This document shows, one piece after another, positions 9,033-16,544 of a DNA stretch of 64,000 nucleotides. The position numbers and the translations under genes are program-made. The DNA is from JACVRW01 sp963825345 (GTDB lineage: Bacteria > Actinomycetota > Thermoleophilia > Solirubrobacterales > Thermoleophilaceae): contig CAWGSQ010000012.1 in the NCBI GenBank assembly GCA_963825345.1, forward strand, positions 744,001 through 808,000, read 5' to 3'. The notes below the pieces were generated by a model. It was not told the DNA's origin. It did not search any database and saw only the letters and a list, made by a program, of their open reading frames with translations. Numbering within the stretch: position 1 is the stretch's first letter; each line of letters starts with the position of its first letter.

Positions 9033-9530
9033 CTAGTCCTGCTGCGCGAGGCGCCGGAGCGGGATGGCGTACCAGAGCACCAGGAACAGCAGGGCCACGA
9101 GGCCGGCGGCAATCGCGGTGGTCTTCGAGCTGTAGAGGAAGTCGGTGATGAGCGTGATCGCGCCGGTCATCGCCGTGGCCAGCAGGGTCAGTCCAGCGAT
9201 CGCGAGCCGGTTGCCTCCGAACACGATCCGCTCCTTGTCCTGCTCGCGGAACTCGATCCGGTGGTGCGCGGTGGGCGCGATCAGACACGCGCATGCCGCC
9301 GTCGCGCACAGGAGGGTCACGAAGTAGACCGTCCGCTGAAAGCTCGTTATGTCGGCAAAGCGCTGGTTGAACGGAACGACGAGCAGGAACGCGAACAGCA
9401 CCTGAACACCCGGGAGTGCAACGCGCAGCTCACCGAGAAGCTGCTCGAGGTTGCGATCGAGCCGCTCCTTCTCGGTCTCGTCGCGCCCCGCGTCCTCGCG
9501 CCCCGTCTCCTCGCGCCTTGAAGCGTCCAT
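9033..9530 (-). CDS. DUF6328-family membrane protein
   Basis: About 165 residues from ATG 9530 (MDASRREETG). A charged N-terminus (Arg/Glu/Asp, ~35 residues) leads to RLDRNLEQLLGELRVALPGVQVLFAFLLVVPF, the recognisable start of DUF6328 proteins. Four hydrophobic segments follow. DUF6328 proteins are small actinobacterial membrane proteins of unknown role. The gene lies just after a strong hairpin that separates it from the ferritin-like gene, and is followed 4 nt later by the methyltransferase gene. Confidence 0.75.
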   Translation of the reverse strand: MDASRREETGREDAGRDETEKERLDRNLEQLLGELRVALPGVQVLFAFLLVVPFNQRFADITSFQRTVYFVTLLCATAACACLIAPTAHHRIEFREQDKERIVFGGNRLAIAGLTLLATAMTGAITLITDFLYSSKTTAIAAGLVALLFLVLWYAIPLRRLAQQD

Positions 9531-9544
9531 GCGGTGGAAGAGTA

Positions 9545-9575
9545 AGCCCGCCCGCCTGACCGAGGCGGGCGGGCT
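9545..9575 (-). terminator. Terminator-like hairpin after the ferritin-like gene
   Basis: A perfect inverted repeat with 13-bp arms: AGCCCGCCCGCCT at 9545-9557 and AGGCGGGCGGGCT at 9563-9575, with a 5-nt loop. It begins 7 bp beyond the stop codon of the minus-strand ferritin-like gene and ends before the DUF6328 start. The U-run after it is weak, as is common in high-GC actinobacteria. Confidence 0.7.
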
Positions 9576-9581
9576 CAAGTG

Positions 9582-10478
9582 CTACTTGGAGCGGGACCTC
9601 GTCGAGGAGGAGCGTGAGCTCGCCCGCGTGCTCTTCGCCCGCGTGCTCTTCGCCCGGGAGCCGGAGCTCTTCGCGCGCGAGCCGGAGCTCTTGGCGCGCG
9701 AGCCGGAGCTCTTCGCTCTTGACGCGGAGCCCTTCGCCCGCGAGGTCGAGCTCTTCGTGCGCGACGCTGAGCTCTTCGTGCGCGACGCCGAGCTCTTGGT
9801 CCGCGACCCCGAGCTGCGCGAACCGCTCGACGAGCGGCTCGAGCCGTTCGACGAGCCGCGCGAGCTGCTGCTGCGCGAGCTGCTCGACGACGAGCGCCTC
9901 GCCCTTCCGTTGCGACGCTCGGCGGCCGGGATCTCCTCCTTCGCCACCGCCTTCGCAAGCTGCGGGATCTGCTTCTCGAGGAACTTCGCCATGCGCTCCT
10001 CCTCGCGACGAATGCCGCGGGCGAGCTTGGCCGTCTCCTTGTCGTTCACGGCGTCCGCGAGCGCCTCGATGCCCGTGTAGGTCGCGATCTCCTCGAACTC
10101 GTTGTGGTACTCGGTCTTCGCGTTCTTGAGCATCTTCTCGGCCTCGCCCGTGCCGCGGATCGCGTGCAGCGGACCCTGGGCCGCAGCCACGGCCTTGCTC
10201 GCCACGTTCGTGACCGCCGAGGCGGCCTCGACGACGGCGGTGGGGCCCGAGCTCACGGGGCCGGCCTCAGCCTTGCCGCCGAGCTCGCGGATGCGCGTCT
10301 TCAGCTGACGCGAATGTCCCTTGGTCTCCTTCAGATGCTCACGGAGCCGCTTCTTGTACGGGGCCCGCGTGGTCATGGCGATATGAGCCTCGAGGGCGGT
10401 CTCGAGTTCCTTCTCTTTGCCGTACGCCTCGTTGAGGTACTGGATCAACTTCGTGTCCCTGGCGTTCGGATTCGCCAT
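9582..10478 (-). CDS. Ferritin-like (DUF892/YciF-type) protein with long basic Ser/Arg/Lys repeat tail
   Basis: About 298 residues from ATG 10478 (MANPNARDTKLIQYL). Residues ~5-185 are helical with the DUF892 pattern: LIQYLNEAYGKEKELETALEAH, REHLKETKGHSRQLKTRI, then EYHNEFEEIATYTGIEAL and REEERMAKFLEKQIPQL, placing Glu and His at typical di-iron positions. Residues ~190-298 are almost only Ser, Arg, Lys, Ala, Thr and Gly, with repeats such as TKSSASR and AKSSGSR. Such tails resemble histone H1-like DNA-binding proteins. Inference: a stress protein that may protect DNA in a Dps-like way. A GC-rich hairpin follows the stop. Confidence 0.75.
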   Translation of the reverse strand: MANPNARDTKLIQYLNEAYGKEKELETALEAHIAMTTRAPYKKRLREHLKETKGHSRQLKTRIRELGGKAEAGPVSSGPTAVVEAASAVTNVASKAVAAAQGPLHAIRGTGEAEKMLKNAKTEYHNEFEEIATYTGIEALADAVNDKETAKLARGIRREEERMAKFLEKQIPQLAKAVAKEEIPAAERRNGRARRSSSSSSRSSSSRGSSNGSSRSSSGSRSSGSRTKSSASRTKSSASRTKSSTSRAKGSASRAKSSGSRAKSSGSRAKSSGSRAKSTRAKSTRASSRSSSTRSRSK

Positions 10479-10566
10479 CTGTCTTGATGCCTCCCTGTCG
10501 ATTACGAACGTTTTGCCTACCCGGTGGGACGCGTGCGCAACCACTCGCGCCGGGTACCGTTCAGGC

Positions 10567-10737
10567 ATGAGCAGTTGGGACGACGACGACGACTGGACCG
10601 GAACTCCGCCCGAAGGTCATCACTCCGCGTCGCGGGCGAACCCTGGCTTCTGGGCCGACAACCGAACGCCGCTCTCGATCACCGGGATCGGGGTGGGGAT
10701 CGCGCTGATCATCCTGCTGATCGCCTGGCTCGCGTGA
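10567..10737 (+). CDS. Small single-pass membrane protein, 56 aa
   Basis: ATG 10567, 56 residues. An acidic N-terminus (MSSWDDDDDWTGTPPEG) is followed by a C-terminal hydrophobic helix (ITGIGVGIALIILLIAWLA). It is divergent from the ferritin-like gene (88 bp between starts) and ends 7 nt before the sulfotransferase gene. The composition is that of a real small membrane protein with the acidic end in the cytoplasm. No family recognised. Confidence 0.6.
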   Translation: MSSWDDDDDWTGTPPEGHHSASRANPGFWADNRTPLSITGIGVGIALIILLIAWLA

Positions 10738-10744
10738 GCTAGGC

Positions 10745-12841
10745 GTGCCGCAAGCATCCGACCTCGCTCCGGCGCCGTTCATCGTCGGCGTGCCCCGCTC
10801 GGGCACGACGCTGCTGCGGCTCCAGCTCGACGCGCATCCGGAGCTCGCGCTCCCGGCGGAGACCGGCTTCGGCGAGGTTGCGCGACGGTTCGAGGGAAGC
10901 GCAGTGACGCGCGACGCGCTTCTTGAAGCCCTGACGGGCATGCCGACTTGGGAAGACCTCGCGATGAGCCGCGACGAGCTCGCCGACCTCCTCGCCGGGA
11001 TGGAGGACGGCGACCTGTCCGCGGGCCTGCGCGCCTTCTACCGCGGCTACACGGCCGCGCGCGGCAAGACCCGCTACGGCGACAAGACGCCCGGCCACGC
11101 CGTCGACATGGACGTCCTTGCGCGCGTGCTTCCCGAGGTGCGATTCATCCACCTCATCCGGGACGGGCGCGACGTCGCGGCGTCGCTCCGCGGTCTCCCG
11201 TTCGCACCTGGGGATGGAGGAACCGCGGCGATCGCTGCCGCATGGCGAGACACGGTCTGGCGCGCCCGCCGCGCCGCGGCGAATCTTCCGCACTACACCG
11301 AGGTTCGCTACGAGGACCTGGTGCGTGAGCCGGAGCGTGTCCTGCGCGAGCTGTGCGACTTCCTCGAGCTCGAGTTTGCCCCCGAGATGCTGCGCGCTCA
11401 CGAGCGTGCCCGTGAGCGGCTTGGTGAAATGCGCTCCGCCACCGTCGGCCCAGACGGCGTCGCCCGCCTAGAGGACGGCACGGAGGTGGTAGCGCGGACA
11501 CTGCGACCTCCGCAGACCGATCGCATCGGCCGTTGGCGCCACGCACTGAGCGACTACGAGGTCACGCGCTTCGAGCGCTTTGCTGGCGGCGCGCTCGTGC
11601 AGGACGGATACCTGCCGTACGAGCGAGCCCCGTCTGCGCAAGCCGCGGACACCGTTGGGCAAGTTGGTACAAACCCGAGTATGAAGGTCGTCCTCGGCCG
11701 GCAATCGCTCGCAGCCCTCGGCGGCAGCGAGACGTACGCGCTCACGGTGGCTCGAGAGCTCGAGCGACTCGGGCACGACGTGACGCTGGCAACGGAGGAG
11801 CTCGGCGTGGCGGCCGCTGCCGCGGGTGCCCGAGGGATTCGCGTCGTGCGCCTCGAGGAGGCCCCGAGCGACTGTGACGCTGTGATCGCACATGACCTGC
11901 CGATGGCCGCCGTGCTTGCTGCCAAGTATCCAGACGCCCGGCGCGTCTTTGTCATCCACACGGACGTGTGGGACCTCCAGCTGCCGCCTCTCATCCCTGG
12001 GCTCGTCCATGCCGTCGTCGCGTGCTCGGACAGATTCGCCGCCCGTGCGCGCGCGCTGCCGCTCGAGGCACCGATCATCAGGCTGCGCGAGCCGATCGAT
12101 ACGGACGCCTATCTCTATACGAAAGCGCTTCCCGACCGGCCAAGCCGGGCGTTGATCGTCAGCCACTACCTCCGAGGAGAGCGTCGCCGGATGCTCGTAG
12201 ACGCTTGGGAGAACGCGGGCATCGAGTGCGTCCAAGCCGGCAGTCATGCCGAGCTGATCGTTGATCTGGCACCTGAATTGGCGCGCGCGGACATCGTCGT
12301 TGCCAAGGCCCGCGCGGCATTGGAGGGGATGTGCGCCGCGTGCGCGGTCTACATCTACGACCAGTACGGCGGCGACGGCTGGGTCACGCCGGACAACTAT
12401 CCCGCTTTCGAGGCGGACCACTTTGCGGGCCAGGCGACCGCCCGTCCGCGCAGCTCGGCCGACCTCGTGGCCGACCTGGCCGACTACGACCCGGAGATGG
12501 GGACCGCCAATCACGAGCTCGTGCGTTCGCATCACGGAGCCCGACACCACGCGATCGAGCTCGTGGCAATACTTCGCGGTAATTACGTCCGCGAGCCCGA
12601 CCAGGTGGACGTGACCACGGAGGTTGCGCGGCTTGCTCGCTCGAACGGCCGCGCGGAGCTTCGCAGCGCCGAGCTGTGGCGGCGGGCAACCGCGGCCGAG
12701 GCACGGCTGGCGGACGCGGAGACACGGGCCGGGGAGGCGGAGCGCCAGCTCGGCGACGCCCGCTACCTCCTCGAGACGAAGCGCGTCCGCGCGGGTCTGG
12801 CGCTCGGACGAGCCAAAGACAGGTTCCGGTCGCGGGCTTGA
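10745..12841 (+). CDS. Sulfotransferase fused to a glycosyltransferase-like domain with C-terminal coiled coil
   Basis: 698 residues, GTG 10745. Residues ~10-290 form a PAPS-dependent sulfotransferase: P-loop FIVGVPRSGTTLLRLQL, FIHLIRDGRDVAASLRGL and the later RYEDLVREPERVLRELCDF. From ~residue 315 a second domain begins (MKVVLGRQSLAALGGSETYALTVARELERLGHDV) that looks like the N-terminal half of a GT-B glycosyltransferase; the donor-binding half is weak. Residues ~640-695 are coiled coil (Ala/Glu/Arg). The stop overlaps the TTG start of the acyltransferase gene. Likely role: sulfation and glycosylation of a surface polymer. The internal Met at the domain junction could also be a second translation start. 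Confidence 0.75.
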   Translation: MPQASDLAPAPFIVGVPRSGTTLLRLQLDAHPELALPAETGFGEVARRFEGSAVTRDALLEALTGMPTWEDLAMSRDELADLLAGMEDGDLSAGLRAFYRGYTAARGKTRYGDKTPGHAVDMDVLARVLPEVRFIHLIRDGRDVAASLRGLPFAPGDGGTAAIAAAWRDTVWRARRAAANLPHYTEVRYEDLVREPERVLRELCDFLELEFAPEMLRAHERARERLGEMRSATVGPDGVARLEDGTEVVARTLRPPQTDRIGRWRHALSDYEVTRFERFAGGALVQDGYLPYERAPSAQAADTVGQVGTNPSMKVVLGRQSLAALGGSETYALTVARELERLGHDVTLATEELGVAAAAAGARGIRVVRLEEAPSDCDAVIAHDLPMAAVLAAKYPDARRVFVIHTDVWDLQLPPLIPGLVHAVVACSDRFAARARALPLEAPIIRLREPIDTDAYLYTKALPDRPSRALIVSHYLRGERRRMLVDAWENAGIECVQAGSHAELIVDLAPELARADIVVAKARAALEGMCAACAVYIYDQYGGDGWVTPDNYPAFEADHFAGQATARPRSSADLVADLADYDPEMGTANHELVRSHHGARHHAIELVAILRGNYVREPDQVDVTTEVARLARSNGRAELRSAELWRRATAAEARLADAETRAGEAERQLGDARYLLETKRVRAGLALGRAKDRFRSRA

Positions 12842-13569
12842 CGCCGACGCTCGTCCCCTCGGATCGCGCGCCCGGGCTCTTCGTGGCTCCCGGAACCGTG
12901 ATCCCCGACGACGCCGAGATCGCGCCGCACGTGACGATCTACGCAGGCGTCGAGCTGGGCGAAGGCATCTCCCTCGAGCAGGGGGCGATCATCGGGCGCC
13001 CGCAGCAGATCGACGCACGGAGCCGTACGCCTGCTCGCACGGGAGACCAGCCGACCGTGATCGGCGAGGGAGTGCGCGTGGGCAGCAGCACGGTCGTCGT
13101 GGCGGGTGCGCGGATCGGTGCCCGGGTCTACCTCTCGGACCATGTGCTCGTACGCGAGGGAGCGACCCTGGCCGAGGACGTGATGATCGGCCGCGGGACA
13201 TCGGTGACCCACGGAACGGTCATCGGCGCGCGCACGCGCATCCAGAACAACACGCTCATCGGCCCGTCGACGGTGATCGAGGAGGACGTGCTCGTTAGCC
13301 CCAGGGTCACCTTCGTCGGAGACCCCACGATGGGACGGCGGTCGGCCGAGTCAGCTTCGCCGGGCATTCTCGTCCGGCGTGCCAGCAGAATCGGGACCAG
13401 CGCGATCGTGTTCCCACCCTGCGAGATAGGGGAGGAGGCGGTGGTGGGCGCAGCCGCGATGGTCCGAGCCGACGTGCCGCCGCGGACCGTGGTGGCGGGA
13501 ACACCGGCCCGGACGCTCCGCGCCGTTCGCGACGACGAGTTGCTCGAAAGCTGGAGCAGGCCGGCGTGA
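12838..13569 (+). CDS. Left-handed beta-helix (hexapeptide) acyltransferase, WbbJ/WlbB-like
   Basis: About 243 residues. Start set at TTG 12838, which overlaps the previous stop (TTGA); upstream in-frame sequence belongs to the sulfotransferase gene in another frame. Hexapeptide repeats run through residues ~15-210: APHVTIYAGVELGEGI, IGEGVRVGSSTVVVAGARIG, VMIGRGTSVTHGTVIGARTRIQNN, PSTVIEEDVLVSPRVTFVGDP, ending with AMVRADVPPRTVVAGTPART. The layout resembles nucleotide-amino-sugar N-acetyltransferases of O-antigen loci. It sits between the sulfotransferase and 2OG oxygenase genes with overlapping codons on both sides, so a coupled operon is very likely. Confidence 0.82.
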   Translation: MTPTLVPSDRAPGLFVAPGTVIPDDAEIAPHVTIYAGVELGEGISLEQGAIIGRPQQIDARSRTPARTGDQPTVIGEGVRVGSSTVVVAGARIGARVYLSDHVLVREGATLAEDVMIGRGTSVTHGTVIGARTRIQNNTLIGPSTVIEEDVLVSPRVTFVGDPTMGRRSAESASPGILVRRASRIGTSAIVFPPCEIGEEAVVGAAAMVRADVPPRTVVAGTPARTLRAVRDDELLESWSRPA

Positions 13570-14273
13570 CGGCACTCGACCTCGATGCGCTCAGCCGTGT
13601 GCGGCTGGGCGATCCGCCCAACCGCTGGGGCTACCTCGAGAGCGCGGTGGCGCCAGCAGCCGCGGCCGAGCTTCGCGCGACATTCCCCACCAAGAGCTTC
13701 TGGCGTTTCCGCCAGCACGACGGCGAGAAGCCGATGAAGTTCAGCCTGAGATGCATCGTGCCTCTCGGAGGTGAGGGCGCGAGCGAACCGGAATCGCTGT
13801 CACCGGCGTGGCTCGCCCTGGTGGACGAGCTGCTGTCGGATGCGTACCGCGACGCCTTCGCGGACGCGCTCGGCCAGCCGCTCGACGATCACCTGCTCGA
13901 GGTGAGTGCCTGGCGCTGGGGCGCGACGGCGCACCTCGGTCCCCACGTGGACCTTCCCCGCAAGCTCGCGAGCCAGGTCTTCTATTTCAACGACGACTGG
14001 GATCCGGCGTGGGGTGGCTGCCTGCACATACTCGGCTCCGACGACCCGGGCGATCTGAAGGCGGAGCTTCCGCCCACGCTCGGCTCCTCCTCGATCCTGG
14101 TTCGCTCCGACTCGTCATGGCACTCCGTGCCTCCGGTGGAGGCGGATGCCGCCGAGGAGCGGTTGAGCCTGATAGCCACGTGGCAGCACGCGGATACCGA
14201 GAGCCCCTTCTGGACGACGGAGGCCGATGGAAGCGTGCGCTGCCACTCGCGCGGGAGCGAGCGCGAGTCCTAG
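13566..14273 (+). CDS. 2-oxoglutarate/Fe(II)-dependent oxygenase (prolyl 4-hydroxylase-like fold)
   Basis: 235 residues, GTG 13566 overlapping the previous stop (GTGA). The iron ligand HxD is in HLGPHVDLPRK (~residue 123) and the distal His probably in SSWHSVPPV (~188), followed by ERLSLIATW. The FYFNDDW...GGCLHI segment matches the jelly-roll core of P4H-like dioxygenases. Family members hydroxylate proteins or small molecules using O2 and 2-oxoglutarate; in this cluster, modification of a sugar or a carrier-linked intermediate is plausible. Its stop overlaps the stop of typA on the other strand (shared CTAG). Confidence 0.75.
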   Translation: MTALDLDALSRVRLGDPPNRWGYLESAVAPAAAAELRATFPTKSFWRFRQHDGEKPMKFSLRCIVPLGGEGASEPESLSPAWLALVDELLSDAYRDAFADALGQPLDDHLLEVSAWRWGATAHLGPHVDLPRKLASQVFYFNDDWDPAWGGCLHILGSDDPGDLKAELPPTLGSSSILVRSDSSWHSVPPVEADAAEERLSLIATWQHADTESPFWTTEADGSVRCHSRGSERES

Positions 14274-16117
14274 GCGGCTGGCTCGGGCTCGCGCTTGCGC
14301 ACCCGCGCGGCCTTCTGGCGCTCGACCGGATCCAGTACGAGCTTGCGCAGGCGGATGATGTCTGGCGTGACCTCCACGCACTCGTCCTCGCGGATGAACT
14401 CGAGCGCCTGGTCTAGCGAGAGCTTGTGGTGGGGCACGAGCTTCACGGTCTCGTCCGAGCCGGACGCGCGCATGTTCGTCTGCTTCTTCTCGCGTATCGC
14501 GTTCACGTCGAGGTCGTCGGAGCGCGCGTTCTCGCCCACGACCATCCCCTCGTAGACCTCCTCGCCCGGCCCCACGAAGAGCTGCCCGCGCTCCTGCATC
14601 TTCAGCAGCGCGAACGTGGCGGTGGGCCCGCGGCGGTCGGCTACGAGCGAGCCCGTGGGCCGCGTGCGGATCTCGCCCTGCCAGGGCTCGTAGCGCTCGA
14701 AGACCGAGTGCAGGATCCCCGACCCGCGCGTCTCGGTGAGGAACTCGGTGCGGAAGCCGATGAGGCCGCGCGTGGGCACGAGGAACTCGAGCCGCACCCA
14801 GCCGGTGCCGTGGTTCACCATGTTCTCCATGCGCCCCTTGCGCAGCGCGAGCATCTGCGTCACGACGCCGAGGAAGTCCTCCGGCACGTCGATGGCGAGG
14901 CGCTCGATCGGCTCGTGCAGCTTGCCGTCGATCTCGCGCGTGACCACCTGAGGCTTGCCGACGGTGAGCTCGAAGCCCTCGCGGCGCATCGTCTCCACGA
15001 GTACGGCCAGCTGAAGCTCGCCGCGGCCCTGCACCTCCCAGGTGTCGCGGCGGTCGCTGTCCACCACGCGGATCGCGACGTTGCCCACCAGCTCGCGCTC
15101 GAGCCGGTCCTGGACCATGCGCGCGGTGAGCCTGGAGCCCGACTGGCCCGCGAGCGGCGAGGTGTTGATCCCGATGGTCACGCCGAGGGCCGGCTCGTCG
15201 ATCGCGATCAGCGGAAGCGGCCGTGCGTCCTCGGGGTCGGCGATCGTCTCGCCGATCGTGATCTCCGGAATGCCGGCAATGGCGATGATCTCGCCGGGGC
15301 CGGCCTCGTCGGCCGCCACGCGCGCGAGCCCCTCGTTCACGTACAGCTCGGTGAGCCTCACGTCCTCCGCCGTGCCGTCGCGCCTGATCCACGCCACCTG
15401 CTGGCCCTTGCGGATCGTTCCGTGGTGCACGCGGCAGAGAGCGAGCCGGCCGACGTATGGGTCGGCATCGAGGTTCGTGACGCGCGCCTGAAGCGGGTGC
15501 GACTCGTCGTAGGACGGCGCCGGGATGCGCTCCACCAGCAGGTCGAGCAGTGGGCGCAGGTCGGTGCCCTCCACGCCCTCCTCCGTTGAGGCCTGTCCCG
15601 CCTTCGCGTTCGTGTAGACGATCGGGAACTCGATCTGCTCCTCGTTCGCGTCGAGGTCGAGGAACAGCTCGTAGACCTCGTTCACCACCTCGCCGATGCG
15701 CGCGTCGGGGCGATCGACCTTGTTCACGACGAGCACCACCGGCAGGCCCGCCTCGAGCGCCTTTCGCAGCACGAAGCGGGTCTGGGGGAGCGGGCCCTCG
15801 GAGGCGTCCACGAGGAGCATCACGCCGTCCACCATCGTCAGGCCCCGCTCCACCTCGCCGCCGAAGTCGGCGTGGCCGGGGGTGTCCACGAGGTTGAGCT
15901 TCGTGGCTCCGTAGCGGACCGCGGCGTTCTTGGCGAGGATCGTGATGCCGCGCTCGCGCTCCTGGTCCATCGAGTCCATGACGAGGTCGGTGAGCCCCTC
16001 GGCCTCGTGGACGGAGAAGACGCCGGACTGGCGAAGCATCGCGTCGACCAGAGTGGTCTTGCCGTGGTCGACGTGCGCGATGATCGCGACGTTGCGGATG
16101 TCTGAGCGTTGGGGCAC
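14270..16117 (-). CDS. typA: Ribosome-associated GTPase TypA/BipA
   Basis: 615 residues, usual length. Start GTG 16117 gives MPQRSDIRNVAIIAHVDHGK, which matches the family. G1 is AHVDHGKTTLVDAML, G2/G3 include RERGITI and VDTPGHADFGGEVERG, and G4 is VVNKVDRPDAR. Domains II, III, V and the C-terminal BipA domain follow, with MENMVNHGTGWVRLEF and FLTETRGSGILHSVFERYEPW. TypA binds the 70S ribosome at the A-site face and assists 50S assembly and growth at low temperature. The GTG start lies in an 11-bp hairpin (16105-16131). It is convergent with the 2OG oxygenase gene. Confidence 0.97.
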   Translation of the reverse strand: MPQRSDIRNVAIIAHVDHGKTTLVDAMLRQSGVFSVHEAEGLTDLVMDSMDQERERGITILAKNAAVRYGATKLNLVDTPGHADFGGEVERGLTMVDGVMLLVDASEGPLPQTRFVLRKALEAGLPVVLVVNKVDRPDARIGEVVNEVYELFLDLDANEEQIEFPIVYTNAKAGQASTEEGVEGTDLRPLLDLLVERIPAPSYDESHPLQARVTNLDADPYVGRLALCRVHHGTIRKGQQVAWIRRDGTAEDVRLTELYVNEGLARVAADEAGPGEIIAIAGIPEITIGETIADPEDARPLPLIAIDEPALGVTIGINTSPLAGQSGSRLTARMVQDRLERELVGNVAIRVVDSDRRDTWEVQGRGELQLAVLVETMRREGFELTVGKPQVVTREIDGKLHEPIERLAIDVPEDFLGVVTQMLALRKGRMENMVNHGTGWVRLEFLVPTRGLIGFRTEFLTETRGSGILHSVFERYEPWQGEIRTRPTGSLVADRRGPTATFALLKMQERGQLFVGPGEEVYEGMVVGENARSDDLDVNAIREKKQTNMRASGSDETVKLVPHHKLSLDQALEFIREDECVEVTPDIIRLRKLVLDPVERQKAARVRKREPEPAA

Positions 16118-16131
16118 TTGGCCCCAACGCT
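16105..16131 (-). promoter_or_regulatory. Perfect hairpin enclosing the typA start codon
   Basis: In mRNA sense the arms are AGCGTTGGGGC and GCCCCAACGCT, 11 bp without mismatch, around a 5-nt loop CAAGT. The GTG initiation codon begins inside the loop and ends in the 3' arm, so the folded form should hide the start codon. A Shine-Dalgarno-like AAGGATGA lies just upstream of the 5' arm. Could act as a translational switch; see findings. Confidence 0.6.
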
Positions 16132-16149
16132 AGTCATCCTTCGGGCGAC

Positions 16150-16473
16150 TTAGTCGTCATCACCGCCGTGGCGGCCGCCGCCGCCCGAGCGCTCGACCTC
16201 GATGGCCACCCAGCGCCCGTTGGAGCGCTTCACGGTTGCCTCGACGCGGTTCATGCCGACGCGCAGGGCGCTGAAGCCGTTGATCCGCTCGAATCTCGTG
16301 TTGCGGGTGACCTTGATGCGGATCGTGCCGCGCTCGGAGTCGTTGAGGCGGAAGGTGCGCTTGTCCTTGTTGATTGCTGTGACGGTCCCCTCGTACTGGG
16401 TGGCGGCCGAGGCGGTTGCCACGGCGACCGACAGGGAGAGAACCAGGGCTGTGAGGAGTGCGATCAGTCTCAT
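16150..16473 (-). CDS. Small exported protein with DUF5666-like OB-type domain
   Basis: 107 residues from ATG 16473 (MRLIALLTALVLSLSVAVA), a clear signal peptide ending near ATASA-A. The mature part reads TQYEGTVTAINKDKRTFRLNDSERGTIRIKVTRNTRFERI..., resembling DUF5666-type small beta-barrel domains. The C-terminus is Gly/His/Asp-rich (GGGGRHGGDDD), like other exported proteins in this window, possibly binding metal. It lies downstream of the LLM gene's divergent start and upstream of typA on the same strand. Function unknown. Confidence 0.65.
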   Translation of the reverse strand: MRLIALLTALVLSLSVAVATASAATQYEGTVTAINKDKRTFRLNDSERGTIRIKVTRNTRFERINGFSALRVGMNRVEATVKRSNGRWVAIEVERSGGGGRHGGDDD

Positions 16474-16544
16474 GGGTCCAATATCGCGGGGGCGTCCCCA
16501 TGGCCTATCCAAGTCGGAGACAAGACTTGGTAAAGACTTCATTC

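Noticed and set aside
7112..9148. 678-codon plus-strand open frame
   Set aside because: It crosses the sigma factor, the anti-sigma-like gene and the antisense of the methyltransferase gene; composition is that of a high-GC shadow.
9600..9900. Regular repeats that could suggest a CRISPR array
   Set aside because: They are codon-level repeats for the Ser/Arg/Lys tail of the ferritin-like protein; spacers are not unique and units are not palindromic.
14115..16127. 670-codon minus-strand open frame
   Set aside because: Frame-shifted shadow of typA; the real frame has G1, G3 and G4 motifs.
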